From Endomychus coccineus (Eukaryota > Arthropoda > Insecta > Coleoptera > Endomychidae), in NCBI GenBank assembly GCA_958510875.1, contig OY294070.1, positions 41,616,306 through 41,680,305 on the forward strand: a DNA stretch of 64,000 nucleotides, in the 5' to 3' direction. Made by a program: the position numbers and the translations under genes. Positions 1 through 12,825 of this stretch are shown here, in pieces; positions within the stretch are counted from its first letter, which is position 1; the number at the start of each line of letters is the position of its first letter. The notes beneath the pieces are model-generated. The model was not told the DNA's origin. It did no database searches and worked only from the letters and a program-made list of their open reading frames with translations.

Positions 1-1
1 A

Positions 2-1590
2 AGATGTGTACTTAATCCTGATTGTTTTTGCTACATTTGTGGTGAATATACATTTGCAAAATATCGAAAACCTATATCGGACTTTGTGAAAACTGCGTAT
101 CACCAATACTTTAAAATAAAATTGTGTAATCAGGACAAGCCATGGGTTCCTCATATTATATGCCAGAAATGTGTGGTATGTCTACTGTTATGGTGCAGAT
201 GAAAAAGAGATGCAATAATGTTCGTAACACCCATGATTTGGCGAGAACCTCGAAACCATCATGACGATTGCTACGTCTGCGTTGTGAAAATAAACGGAAT
301 TAACCGTGAAAATCGAAGTAAGTGATCATATCCCAACGTATCTTCTGCTGAACAACCTCAATTAAAATCACAAGAGGTACAACCCAGCACATCTAAGTCT
401 TCTGATGATTCAAATCTCTGTGAACCCGAACGAAATACATCAAGTGAAGACTCTGATTCATACTACAAATGTAGCCTTTCAAAACCTCAACCATTTAATC
501 AAAAAGAACTAAATGACCAAAAGAAGCTTCTGAAATTTTAACATCTCGTTTAAAATAAAAAAATTTGCTTACTCCGGAAACCAACATTACAGCTTATCGT
601 ATCCGAGAAAAAAAACCTGTTACCGTATTCTTCTCAAGAGGAGGATTTAGTTTTTTGTAACGACGTTGGTGGTATTTTGCATCAGATGGGATTAAAACAG
701 TACCAACCTAGTGGTTGGCGTCTTTCCATAGACAGCAGCAAAATAAGTTTAAAGTGTGTTTCGCTTCATAACGGTAACAAGTACGGATCTATACCTATTG
801 CACATTCGACGACTTGAAAAGAAGAATATGCAAATGTTTCTGAGGTTATGGAAAAAATTAAGTATCAAGACCACAAATGGGTCATTTGTGTTGATCTGAA
901 AATGGTTAACTTTCTTTTAGGTCCACAAGGGGGGTACACAAAGTTCCCTTGTTTCATGTGTCTCTGGGACAGTCGTGACAAACAACACCATTGGTCACAA
1001 AAAAAGTTTGGCCAGTGCGGGATGAGCTAAAAGTTGGTACAAAAAAATGTTATACACGTGCCTTTAGTTAGCCTAGACCACATCATACTTCCACCACTTC
1101 ATATTAAACTCGGCATAATGAAACAGTTTGTGAAGGTGCTTGACAAAAGTGGCGAATGTTTCAATTTTCTTTCACGCAAGTTTCCAGGATTAAGTACAGA
1201 AAAATTGAAAGCTGGTATTTTTGATGGACCACAGATTAGGCAACTCGTGAAAGATCCTAATTTTGTCAAATCAATGACTGAAGTCGAATCCAAAGCTTGG
1301 AATTCATTTATTTTGGTTATGAGTAATTTTCTAGGCAAAAAGAAATCTGACGACCATGTCGAGCGGTTGAGTGCATGCTATCGAACTTACAAGAGCTAGG
1401 TATCAACATGAGCATAAAAATCCACTTCCTGTACTCGCATTTAGACCGATTTCCACAAAATCTGAGTGATTTTAGTGAGGAGCAGGGTGAAAGATTTCAT
1501 CAGGATCTACGGACAATGGAAGAGTGTTATCAGGGGTGATGGGGCTCACATATGATGGCAGACTACTGCTGGAGTTTGCAACGAGATCTA
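2..1590 (+). pseudogene. remnant of a multicopy uncharacterised arthropod protein
   Basis: Broken reading frames run through this stretch. The first, from base 2, encodes a cysteine-rich N-terminus (CFCYICGE, then CQKCVVC) that may bind zinc. Later pieces include LLGPQGGYTKFPCFMCLWDS (about 920-985), a segment at 1034-1399 with FPGLSTEKLKAGIFDGPQI, and a C-terminal piece at about 1400-1590 with the motif EEQGERFHQDL. I recognise this as a protein found in many copies in arthropod genomes, which suggests a mobile-element origin, but I cannot name its function. Several frameshifts and in-frame stops (for example after WCR near base 200) show it is dead. The 5' end lies outside the window. Confidence 0.6.
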
Positions 1591-2319
1591 CCTAAAGTCG
1601 TTTATTCAAGGAAATCTTATAGAAGATCATTTGCTAGTGTTCAATAGAAATTTTGTTAATATAATGTATTATTTTTTTGTCAAAATAATTAAACTGTATA
1701 TTTCAAAAGGTAAAGCTGTTAGCAATCTCTCAATATTTTTTTCATAGTCAGGGACATACAAATACCCAATAACAGAAAAAAAAATAAAAGAAGCAAGACT
1801 TGTGTTGACCAGTGTTATCTATTGTTATTTTATTTTTTGAAATATTAATATGTTCGCTGATAGCTGCCTGTCCAACATAGGCCATTGGGCACTCACCACA
1901 TTAAATCCTGTAGATACCGTTTTTTTTGTATTTGTCTGTTTTTTTGGCATTTGCCAAATAAAAAACATACTTGCAATAAAGGAAAGTAAATGAATCTGTT
2001 GGAAAGTTTAGATATTAACAAACTGTGTAAAAACCTCGAATTCAATACACTTAATAGCCAATCTGTAAACTTTATGTATAAATAAATCTACCTGTTCTTT
2101 CTATATTCAAATGATAATGATGTAAAATTCGAAACCGGTGGTGTTTATTGAAAAATAAAATCTCTTGTGGAATTAGACAAAAATTGGTTTTATTCCATTT
2201 TATTCTAAAACAAATATGAAAATCGATCTATTGTATTTAAGATCATGATGAAGAGTGAACATTTTTAATTTTTAAATCAACTATTTTATAATAAATACAA
2301 CGTTTATTTAAATAATCAA
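1591..2319. other. AT-rich stretch with no recognisable gene
   Basis: Homopolymer-rich, AT-rich DNA. No long frame or clear repeat boundary was seen. Confidence 0.5.
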
Positions 2320-4060
2320 ATATCAAAATACTTATCTGCTAAAGAAAGAATTAGATTCCATTGATTGGAAAAATTTACTAGGTTCCAAAAATACAGCCGA
2401 TGCCTTCACAAATTTCCATATGATATTCCAATCGTTAGTTAATAAACTAATTCCTGAAACTGAAAAGAAAATCAACATAACATCTAGTAAGAAACTAGAT
2501 TGGAAAACAGATGAAATCTTAAAAATGAATGACAAATGGAACGCATTCCGCATACCGTAGCACAAGTAGGAAAATATGACATTTGAAAGAATGCATATCA
2601 ATTATATAAAAAGAAATGCAAACAAGCTTTTGAAAAAACAAGAAAAGCCAAAAGTGAAACATTAGGTGAAAAATAGTGACGACAAACAGAAAAGAAAGCC
2701 TTATGGAAAATTATCAATCAAGAAAGAAAAACTAAAAATCAAGAAATAGATTCTAAATTGAAAAATCTTGTCTTCCGGATGGATTCCAAGATTAGCTGTC
2801 CGCGGAAGTCTACTATCCAAGATAGATTCTAAATTGACTGCGATGGAACTAAATAACTTTTTCGGAACAATAGGTGAAAAGACAACTGAGAAAATATGCA
2901 ATATAAACACAACTTCTGAAACATGTTTACAGGAACTACACTTAGTGACATTTATAACTTTTCTACTGAGGTGTATTTTCCTCAAGAATTAAAATCGGCA
3001 AAAGTAGTTCCAATATTCAAGAAGAAAGGAGACAAAAATGAAAGCGAAAACTGTAGGCTCATTTCAATCTTACCTGCCTTTTCCAAAGTTTTCGTAACAG
3101 TTATTAAAACAGAATGGTACAATTCTTAGAAACATATGGGTATAGGACGAACAGATGCACAACCAGCTCTACCAACTATGACCAAACATATAACTAATGC
3201 TCTAGATAACCAAGACTTGGTGAACATGGTTAACTTTGATTTGAGTAAAGCATTCGATTCAGTACACCATTATATGTTATTGGAAAAGCTGAGCTTCTAG
3301 GGAATCAGGAGAATAGTATTTAATTTATTCAAATCGTACTTGAAAAATAGTACCCAAAGAGTCTGTTGGAATGAAGAATTATCTAACGAGGTGAGAGCTC
3401 AGTATGGAGTACCACAGTACTACAAGGACCTGTATTGGGTCCAATACTATTTATTGTATACGCAAATGACCTAAATATCAAAAACAGTGTGTTAACATGT
3501 CAATACTGCGACGATATACTGCTTTAGCTATTGGAAAGAATAAAGAAGAAGGGAAAATCAAAATGAATAATATTATCCTAGAAGCTAATCAATGGTTTGA
3601 TACTAATAAATTAACATTGAATGAAAACAAAACATCATATCTTACTTTTGGTTACAAATGTATTCCACAAAAAATTCCTGGGCTTATATATTCATAGCAT
3701 ACTCAATTGGGCAACTCATATAGAAGCAACCTGTAAGAAAATATCAAGTTCTATTTATTTGTTGAGAAATTTGAAAACATTGACTACTGATAAAAACACC
3801 GCATTTTGGCACTTACGATAATGTGTAACATTGGACAAAAACATTCGTGTAGACTTTTTAAAATCTGAAAATATACTCGCCTTACCTTGTATTTCTTGAA
3901 TTCTTGAAGTATGCTCATAATAATTTGATTAATTTTAAAACTGATGGTGAACATCATAACTTCAATTCTCGCTGTCGCAATGCTTTGTAACGAAGCTTAA
4001 AATTTTGAAATATCATTTATTTTAGATCAGGCAGTAAATACGGATATTACATGTAAACTC
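2320..4060 (+). pseudogene. LINE (non-LTR retrotransposon) ORF2 remnant, reverse transcriptase part
   Basis: Degenerate reverse transcriptase. Recognisable pieces are the linker before the RT (about 2330-2900), a block with AKVVPIFKKKGD (about 3000-3060), the palm motif FDLSKAFDSVHH (about 3235-3270), a weak GVPQ..GPVLGPILF region (about 3405-3450), and the thumb/C-terminal part with LTLNENKTSYLTFG (about 3610-3660). Stops and frameshifts separate all blocks. The C-terminal coding piece NNLINFKTDGEHHNFNSR (about 3920-3975) continues after an interruption at about 4061-4985. A small PLE-derived insertion lies at 2762-2821. The family looks Jockey/CR1-like, but the clade is not certain. Confidence 0.75.
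2762..2821 (+). repeat. 60-bp PLE-A terminal fragment with 16-bp target duplication
   Basis: The insert carries CTTCCGGATGGATTCC and CCGCGGAAGTCTACTAT, the same end motifs as the larger PLE-A copies at 35642-38241, 41938-42118 and 60973-61192. It is flanked by perfect 16-bp direct repeats ATAGATTCTAAATTGA at 2746-2761 and 2822-2837. This is a clean target-site duplication inside the LINE remnant. Confidence 0.8.
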
Positions 4061-4985
4061 AGTTGTAACAGTTCATTATTTCAATAGATATGCGTGAACT
4101 CCGAATGTATATTCTGTGATTTGTCAGATTTAAACTGTGAATTAACAATAGTGTTCCGTTTAGTGATTGAACGACAGGGGTGTGTTTGGTATATTTGTGC
4201 ACACTGTGACATACCGGAAGTATAAGTATATCCTAGACGACCAAACCACCAACGGCTTGTGCAAACTGTGACATACCGGAAGTACAAGCTGGGGTGGTTG
4301 TGTGATTGATAATCGTAATTATCCCCTTATTCGTATGAGAAGTCCTCGGCCGTGGATGTAGGGGTTATTGCAGATACGATAGTATGCACACTATGACATA
4401 CCGGAAGTATAAGCCCTAATTGTCTAGATTCTGAATCTGTAAAGTGAATGAAATCTAACACTGTCATACAATTACCGGGAACCCTGTGGATAGCTAGTAC
4501 AAGGGTGGGTTATGTGACAGAATAAACTCAATCAGAGTAATTATCCGAATTTACCGTAAAATCTGATATCGTACAATCGGAAAACTAGTGCAAGTCAATA
4601 TTTTCCGAACCGACCGAATTTGAACCGTTAAATATATCGTTTATATATTTCAATATTTGGAATTCCCCGTTTTATTAAATTATTTCTGCTCCATCTTCAA
4701 ACGAGCTAAGTTTCAACGAGGTATCAATTGTAATTAAAGCCTACAATTTTGATACTGTTTTCTGCCCAATGGGTCCTGGTTTTACTTCACTCTAGCTACC
4801 CTAGGGACAAGGCTATCTATAGATAGCATAGTGACAAGCCTTGTGGTGAAGACCCTAGCAGAAGTCTTCAAAAGGAGTAAACCTTTAGAAAAATCTGGCG
4901 CCCGAGGATTTGAAATAAGCAGTTTACCGAAAAGTCGCAAGGTACACGTCATAGCTTTACAAACACCTCTACATGTGAAGAAAGT
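4061..4985. repeat. unassigned insertion in the LINE, with three copies of a 28-bp motif
   Basis: This segment separates two parts of the LINE C-terminus. The motif GTGACATACCGGAAGTA with flanking bases occurs at 4197-4226, 4258-4288 and 4384-4413 (with ACTATGACATACCGG in the third), at unequal spacing. A short frame at 4782-5010 has no recognisable product. Element type and ends were not determined. Confidence 0.4.
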
Positions 4986-5130
4986 CACCAAACAATTCGT
5001 TAGTTATTAGGGAACTAAGTTATACAATAATTTGCCAAATAATTTTGAAAAGAAGCTAATAAACAAAATTAATGTGTGTGTTTATTGATAAAGCTTTTTA
5101 CTGTATGGAAGAATATAATGAAGTGCGAAT
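4986..5130 (+). pseudogene. LINE C-terminal fragment, continuation of the upstream remnant
   Basis: Reads GTKLYNNLPNNFEKK and then a degenerate tail, typical of the extreme C-terminus of insect LINE ORF2 proteins. It is in the same orientation as the remnant ending near 4060, so both probably belonged to one copy. Confidence 0.5.
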
Positions 5131-5329
5131 CTTTATAATTTGTGTAATCTTGAATTTTAACTATTTTGAACATTTCTCCCATTTACCTTTTATCATCTTT
5201 TATTATTATGTATAAATATACACTAAACAACTCTGAAGTGTGAATTTTATGAATTCTATAATTTAAATTTCAATTGTGAACATGTCGCTACTTTACCTTT
5301 TGTTATGTATATTTGTACTAGTCATTTAA

Positions 5330-7718
5330 CTAACTTGATGACTTGATGGAGTTATTATTATTATTATTATTAGTTAAAGTACGGAGTTGTGAAAAATACG
5401 TTCTACATCTTTTTTTAAAAGCTTTCATTTGAAGAAGTAACTTAACATCACGTGGCAAGGAGTTATAGATTTTTTGTTTTAGAAATGTACTGGATCTTTG
5501 TCCTATGGCTTTGTACATATTTCTTACAGGTAAAGTTATTAACTTTATTCATAGCGGAGTATGTATAGTTTATATTTTCGTTTTTAGTTGGACAGTTTTA
5601 TGTATAATGTTTCATCATCAATAACTTAAAATTTCACAGGGATGTTTCCAACCTAATTGGGTCACACTGTATGTTGAACAGCGATGGTCCCAAAACTGTG
5701 CCTTGTGGTATTCCAAATTCTACTCTGGAAAAATCACTGTTCACACGGATGCATTGTTTTCTATTTGTGAGATACGATTTCATCAATTCTAGCGACTTGT
5801 CATGAATTTCGGAGTCTTCCAAGCGTTCAATGAGCTTTTCATGACTAATGATGTCGAAGACCTTTTCGAGATCGATGGATACACATAATGTAGGTAGCTT
5901 GTTATCCACAGCTTGGTACAGTTGTTGCGTAAGTTTCATGATCGCATCTCGAGTGAATATATTTTTTCTAATGCAAATTGTTTAATGATGTTAATAAATT
6001 TAGTTCACTCTGATGATGGCTACTTGGTAACTCAACTCGTTCTCAATACTTTAGCAGTATTTTTAGTGGATAAGGGTGATTGTTCCTGTTATATGCATGA
6101 TATTAGATTATATTTAATCACAAAACCATTTATTCGATTTTTAAGACTCTCTCGAAAATTTTGGCAATGTTACCTATAAGCGATATTGGCCTGTAGTTAT
6201 TATAGTCTAGTTCATCACCTTTTTAGATATTGGAACTATAATTTAGTTTTAAAATTATTCTGACCATGAGCCTTGTTGAAAGGTTTTGTTAATAACATGT
6301 GCGATTGGCTTAGAAATTAATGTAGTCGAGAAGTTTGTTTCAAAAAAATTATCTAAACCGGGGTATTATTATATTTTTTATACATAGCCTTACTTCGTGC
6401 ATGGTAGATGGATGAAGGAATATGATTTATTTTTTATTACTCACTTTGGTTTATAATTCGGTCCGGTACTTATATTATTTTAGTTTTGTATTATTAAATA
6501 TGTTAGCTATTTGTAAATTTTCAGTAACCACTAATTTCTTTTTATTGTGTATTTTAGTTATATGTTTAGTGTTCTGTCTTCGATTTTTTGTTATATAATT
6601 AATATTATGCCTAAGAGCTTAGTTGAAGTTTCAGTTTCATTTATTATTGTTTTATAATTATCAGGTTTTGTATTTTTATCAATGTTGTTAATTTGTTTCT
6701 ATAGTGGATGTGTCATTGTTTTCGGTTTTCGTTATCTATAACATTCCTTTTATGATTAGTTTTGTATGTTTGTTAACTATATGTGTAAACTTAAATCAAA
6801 TAACTATTAAAAGTTATTTTATTCAAGTTTAGAATAGATTTTCATCACGTAATTGGTGATTCTATTTTTAACTATATGCGTTAGTTTTTTGACGAAGTTT
6901 TTAGTTGCAGGTTCTATTCCCTCTATCATAGTTACATCATCCCAGTTAATCAATGATATTCCTTCTCTTTAAGTTTAATATAATGTATGTATTTTTATAA
7001 AATTGTTTTTACTTTCATATTGTTGTTTACTTTTTCTAATATAATCTGTATGGTAGTAAAAAATGATCGGCTATGTTAGTTTTAATAACTAATTGTAAAG
7101 TAAATTTGTTCAAATATATTATTTTTGATTTGATGAACATGTTGTCGAGGCAAGTGTTTGTGTAATTTTTTTCCCGAAAGTAGGACCTATAATTAAATTC
7201 GGCCTTTATCTTTAAATAGTCTAAGACAATCTACCTTACTCAAGATATTAATATCAATATCTTCGCTAACATTTTTTAGGTCACGTTTCTTGGAAAGCTG
7301 TTTGTCAGTTGTATAAATCATGATTACATTGTTTGGGATTTATATCAGTACTTTCATACACACCAATGACATTAATAACGTTTGTGCAAATTTCAGATCA
7401 ACATTTATGACATTTATATCGTTTAGTTTATGTATATTATAGGTGTAATGTAAAGTATTTTTGATAAACATAATCGTGCCCTCATAGTAGTTTTATACCG
7501 TTATTATATATCACGTCAAACCCCTGCAATTGATATAAATTAATATTAGTAACTTGCCAAGCTTCTGTCAATACTATAGAAACATATGTCTGATCAAAAT
7601 TATGTGAAAATACATTGAATTTTTCAAAATTTTCAACTACACTTCTAATATTACACTGCATTATCTTTAAATCACTGAACTGATTATTGAGGTTGATACA
7701 TAGATCTAGAAATCTCAA
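5330..7718 (-). pseudogene. LINE ORF2 remnant: endonuclease start to RT
   Basis: On the minus strand, 7718-7482 encodes the start of an APE-type endonuclease (LKIMQCNIRSVVENFEKF, later LTEAW). The region 5939-5634 encodes RT palm blocks SIDLEKVFDIISHEKLIERL and FGIPQGTVLGPSLFN. The end at 5518-5330 carries KIYNSLPRDVKLL and a run of AAT repeats. The middle (5940-7480) is heavily decayed, though a block resembling YRLIAILPKFSR is readable near 6200. The order EN-RT-C-terminus fits one old, nearly full-length element. Confidence 0.7.
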
Positions 7719-7811
7719 CGTGTCAAAATGTTGGAATAAGTTGCAAGTTTTTTTACAACTTTTACTCCTTTAGTCACGATGTCAAATATCAAAAATTTGA
7801 AAAAGGACCTT

Positions 7812-8391
7812 CGGGGACGCCCACGGTCGTACATACAGGTCTGGAAACTCGAGGCTGTTTCCTATGTGAGAAGTGGGACCGCTAAGCGTCGACTGTCACG
7901 TAGTACCAAAAGACGTCAAGTGAAAGTATTCTCTGACAACTGTCAGTTGACTTGTAAACACAAGAAATACCTGCGTTTTTAGAAACAGATTACGAAACCG
8001 TGCATTGTGCCGAAATGCAAAACGGGGTACAAAAGTGTAAAGCAAGAAACTTCTGTTTTTAAAGTGCCGAAAGATGCGGAAATGCGAAAAAAGTGGATGC
8101 TTGCGATTCCGGATAGAAATTGTTTTAACGAGGTCTTTTATGTGTGCGAAAAGGGAGAAGTTATTTTTAAGGTGAGTAATACATTTTGACAAGAGTAACA
8201 GTTCTATTCCTCTCTCAAATCAGAATACTTAGTAACACTGCTTGCGATTCCGGAAAGAAATCGTTTTACCACTTCGAGATCCAAGCGCTAGCTAGTGGCT
8301 GAGCGAGGGACTACGAGTTTGGCGACGCGTAAGAGACTCATGTCAAACATACGAGTCCCCAGACCTGTATGTATGACCGTGGGGACGCCAT
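7812..8391. mobile_element. small element bounded by about 40-bp inverted repeats
   Basis: The arm at 7812-7851 (containing ACGGTCGTACATACAGGTCT) is matched in reverse complement at 8352-8391 (AGACCTGTATGTATGACCGT), with few mismatches. The interior contains a THAP-type coding exon. It could be a short transposon or a hairpin-derived duplication. No target duplication was identified. Confidence 0.5.
7986..8171 (+). CDS. THAP-type zinc finger exon, probably broken
   Basis: The frame encodes a THAP-like zinc finger: a first cysteine pair CIVPKC, then VFKVPKDAEMRKKWMLAIP, then YVCEK. The spacing and the W..AIP core match the C2CH THAP DNA-binding domain found in P-element-type transposases and in host transcription factors. 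The expected final histidine of CxxH reads as Gly (CEKG), so zinc binding may be lost. The frame runs into AAG followed by GTGAGT at 8172, a textbook splice donor, so this is probably a first exon. No downstream exon was recognised. Confidence 0.5.
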
Positions 8392-8399
8392 ATCTGATG

Positions 8400-8935
8400 A
8401 CAAAGACGTGAAGGTTGCAGTTTGGGCACATTGTGATGACAAACTAACTGAATTGATATTTTTTCAGAGGTATTAAATTTTTGTTAGAATTATGTAAGAC
8501 ATGCATTGATGTCAGTGCGAAAAGTATATTGAAAGCTAAATTTGATTGTAACCCATAGTGAGGCCGAGAATTTTTGGTGCTGCCCTCGTACGTATCGAGA
8601 ACGTGTATTGTCATTTTTTTGGAACTATAAGCATAACAATGCTTCATCCTGTTATCTTTACTGTTAAAAATAAATCAACCATATTATGTGTCCAAGACTT
8701 ATAATTATTATTGGTCAGAGAGGTAGCTTAAATAATCGATATATCAGGACAAATTAGTAGAATCTAAATTAATTCAGTCAGGTATCTATGTAATGATAAT
8801 AATAAATAATCTTCATTCATGAGACCAAGAGAAGTACGGTATGTAATGCGTCAGCGCAGATTAAATAGTATTCTTGAAGGAAGTGCTGCCAAAGGTGAGT
8901 TATAGCTGAGTATTAAACTATTCCGAATTGGAGTA
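8400..8935. other. no recognisable gene
   Basis: AT-rich sequence. Only short frames, with no motif I recognise. Confidence 0.4.
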
Positions 8936-8939
8936 ATAA

Positions 8940-10640
8940 CATTTTTCTACAAGACGTGATTTTAGTGTGTTTTTAAAACTCCTGTAATCGAGATTCTTTA
9001 AATTTTGCGGAACATGGTTATAAATTCTGATCGATTCGTTTTTCGCAGTTTAGTCTTGTAAGAGAATATGTTTATGACGAGTTTCATAACGAAGCAGGTA
9101 ACATTCTAGTATATAAATTGAAGAGATGGTGGTCAGTATTATGTGTCTTATAAAATATGGTCTGCATGACTCTCGATATTTTAGTTTGAAGATATTTCTT
9201 ATACATCATTTTTGCAGTACTCTTATTCTATAAATGTCTGTTGAGACACCCCAACAAATTATAGCATATTTGATTACAGAATTTATGTTTGAATCATATG
9301 CTAACAGAGCAACCTCATCACTTACATTATTTTTCAAGACCCTCAACTGGTAGTACAAGCACGATAATTTCGATGCCATTTGATCAATATGGCTTTCCCA
9401 TGTTAATCTAGAATCGAGAATTTCATCTCATATATCGATGTTAATGCAATTTTGTCACATTCAAGTTTTGTTTGCTTGGGACGTTTATGTGAAGAATGAA
9501 ATTACACCATTCGACTTTTTTCTACATTTGAGTTTAATACATTTGTGTCAAACCAATCCTCCAAAATTTACAATGACTGCTATATTTTAATTTGTAAAGC
9601 TTCATCTGTTTCCGCAATGATTGTAGCAGTACAGTCATCAGAAAAACAAACTATATTTTCAATCATTCCGGTAGGTCATTTATATAGAGCAGGAATAGCA
9701 AAGGTCCCAATTCTGAGCCCTGTGGAACTCCTTGTCATGTACAATTCCAGTCCGAATGAGACTCGTGACGGTTATTTGTAATTACTATTTTCTGTTTTCT
9801 ATTTGGAAGATACGTTTTAATTAGGTTATAAGCAATACTCCTGACACCTAGACAGAGTTTGTTAAGTAGTCTGTCATGATTTACAGTCGAAAGCTTTGGA
9901 TACATCAAAAAATAACACTGCACCTTATGTTTGTTATTTAAAGTGTTTACTATGTGGTTGATTACTTGATAAATGGCCCGGTCTGTTGATCTTCCCTTGA
10001 TATAAGCGTTCTGATTAGGGTTAAATACATTATCTTGAATCTTGAAATTCTATTCTATTCTATTCTTCTATTGTGAATAATTTTTTCTATTACTTTTCCT
10101 ATATTATTCAGAAGAGCAATCGATCTGTAGTTGTTCATATCAGTTCATATCAGTGGAATCACTACTTAGCGGTGCTAGTAAGTGAAGTTTAAAAATGTTT
10201 ATGTGAATTTTGTCATTGTCAATGGCATTTGTATTCTTCTGATTATCAATTACTTCATTGATTTCAGTTTCACTGGTTTCATATAGGTATAATGAGTTGG
10301 AAAGATAAACTGAAGCTTTTACATTATTAACCTGTACATCAATTGTACTGCTTTTTCCATTGTTAATATAAAAGTTGTTTATCCTATTCAGTGTTTCTTT
10401 TTCAGATTCATCGTATATTTTATGATAAATTTTGTGCATGAAAAATAATTTTACTTTTGGTATTATTTCTTGTACAATTTCGAATAATCCGCCAAGATGC
10501 TTTATTTTTGTTTGTAGCCTTTTGAATAAAATGATTGTTATTCATTCGTTTAACGGCCAAAATAACTTTTTTGTAGATTCTAGAATAGAGAAGAAATTTT
10601 CCGTGATAATGCCTAATATAGCTATATTATAGACATGGAT
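8940..10640 (-). pseudogene. LINE ORF2 remnant, RT and C-terminus
   Basis: Minus-strand pieces in order: the endonuclease-RT linker (10439-10140, with LNRINNFYINNGKSS), the RT palm with VNHDRLLNKL and GVRSIAYNLIKTYLPNRKQK (9923-9735), the SDD-like catalytic region (CFSDDCTATI, about 9650), and a thumb/C-terminal part reaching about 8940. Many stops and frameshifts. It differs in sequence from the LINE at 5330-7718. Confidence 0.7.
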
Positions 10641-12825
10641 ATTACCCAATGAAATTGAACGTAAGCTTTGCCAGAAAAATATACAAATTGACTAAGCTAT
10701 GAAAATGTAATTGCTTAAAAAAATATGTTTTCTCCATATATCAAATTGAATATTTTCTCATTTCATTGTTTTATCATGAATTTTGAAGAATTTTTCAACT
10801 TTAATTGCACCACAAGTCTTAGATATCAAAAAATGTATAACAATTTAAATTGAATATTTCCACATTTTACTGTGTTTAATTACACAACCAATTATTTGAG
10901 ATTTAAAAGTTCATGACAATTTAAAATTGAATAGAATTAGCCATTACTTGATGAAAATCCAGTCTAAACTTAAATAAAATAACTATTAAAATTTCGATTT
11001 TCACTAATTTAACAAATAAATGTAACTATAGTTCCGCTAATACCGTATATTCTTCGAACAAATATTACAAAGTACTTTTTAATAAGCTTTATTTATTAAA
11101 TTACTGAAAATCAAACTTTTAATAGTTATTTCAAATAAGGTCAATTAAAAGTCAAATTATTACGAAAATATTATCTCATGTATTACTGTTTCTATCAAAG
11201 AAATAAAAAGTAACCGTTAATTCATGAAATTACAAATTTTATTAATACATGCATATTGCAATTAAATTTAATTTAAAAGTCTTGCAAATTATTATGAAAA
11301 TAATATCTTATTTATTGATGTTTACTATGAAAGGAAATAAATAGAAAATATCCGTTAATTCATGAAATTACAAATTCTATTAATACATGCTGTATTTACC
11401 ATAAAAGGAACATGTATATGTGCTAATTCATGAAATGGAATTATAATTATAATTTCCGTATTAATTTGTTCATAGTTACCTAAATATATAGGATAGAGAA
11501 ATGCTGGTTTTCGTGTACAGTAATTTTGTTTCGGCAAACTTTATTTTTATCCTCTGAAAAAGTTTTCAATTTGCTAAACCATCAATAAGTATTGTAGAAC
11601 AGTGTTTTTCAAATTGTTTTCATTACATGTTACTCGGTATATCGAAAAAAATTCAACTCAAATTTATATTAGAGTGTAAATAAATTGAAATGAGGAAATT
11701 TGAAATGAAAGAAATATATTCGAAAAAGATTTATATTGAAAAGAATTTAATAACTATAAAATATGCTTACCTCATTTATTTCAATTTATGTTGGATATCA
11801 CTTGATGCGAAATTCAAAGATGTATAGGGCTGTAGAAATATTGCCCTTCAAAAGGCAGCTAGCAGTCTATCACACGCTAGATGCCCCTGAAAAGCCCAAT
11901 TACAGACAGCCCAAAATTCAGGTAAAATCTTGGCATTCCTTAATATATTCACTTTTTTGAAACTTCAATTTATTAATTCTAAATTTGAAATTGTAAATTA
12001 CCTATTTAACAAGTCTTAACAACAACAAGAATTAGCACGAAATAATAAACGAAAGCTCGGTCACATCCTTTTATAACAACGGTCAGAGGGGGCAAGTCTT
12101 GGGAACCCAAGGATTAGACCGAAAGGAAATCTGTGCTGGTTGATAAGGAAAACCAAACTTATCTTCGTTCACAATACTTCCCCGCCTTGCCAGCTTTAAC
12201 CGACCGCCTATCATAACCAATGTTGAAATAAACGTATGTTTCCGGCCGACACATAAAATATCGATAGTTAATTTCCGAAATAGGAAAAATATTTACCCTT
12301 GAAGGTTCACACGAATTGTCGATCTTGACGTCTTGGAAATATAATGTGAATAATTAATGAGGAAAAAGCTCAAGTAAATGACTTGTTTTCAAAAAGGTGA
12401 TAAATTCGGAACACAAAATTTAAGGTTGAGAAAGTTAAGATTTATTCTTCGATAATTTGAAGTAACTACAAAATATTTCCTTAAATCTACAGTTTCTTCA
12501 ATTATCCAACATGCCTTTCACTCTCTGTTAATTAAAACATGTTTGTCTATCAAAAAGACAAGCAGAACTACCCCACATTAGAATCAATTAATGGTGAAAT
12601 CAGTTACAATGAAAAAAATTAAATAGAAATAACATTTATATACTATAGATACGTTTTTTTTGAGGTAAGTGATATGTTTAGATGTGATTTCACGAAACTC
12701 AAATTTAAAATTGATTGATAGAATTCAGGACAAATTTCAATTTTAATTTCCCCGCAAATAGAAGTTATTGTAATTGGTTAAAAGATTGAAATTTACTTCT
12801 ACATGTTCGTTGATCTGAAAATTAA
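10641..12825. other. AT-rich non-coding stretch
   Basis: Very AT-rich. It holds the direct repeat listed separately and a less AT-rich patch at about 12060-12340 that I could not classify. No convincing gene; the short frame at 11763-11960 shows no family features. Confidence 0.5.
11200..11400. repeat. direct duplication, period about 137 bp
   Basis: The segment around TTCATGAAATTACAAATT occurs at about 11220-11251 and again at about 11357-11388, with diverged surroundings matching as well. A third shorter echo (TTCATGAAATGG) follows near 11430. Confidence 0.6.

Noticed and set aside
11763..11960. 65-residue frame as a gene
   Set aside because: Short, no motif, in AT-rich repeat DNA.
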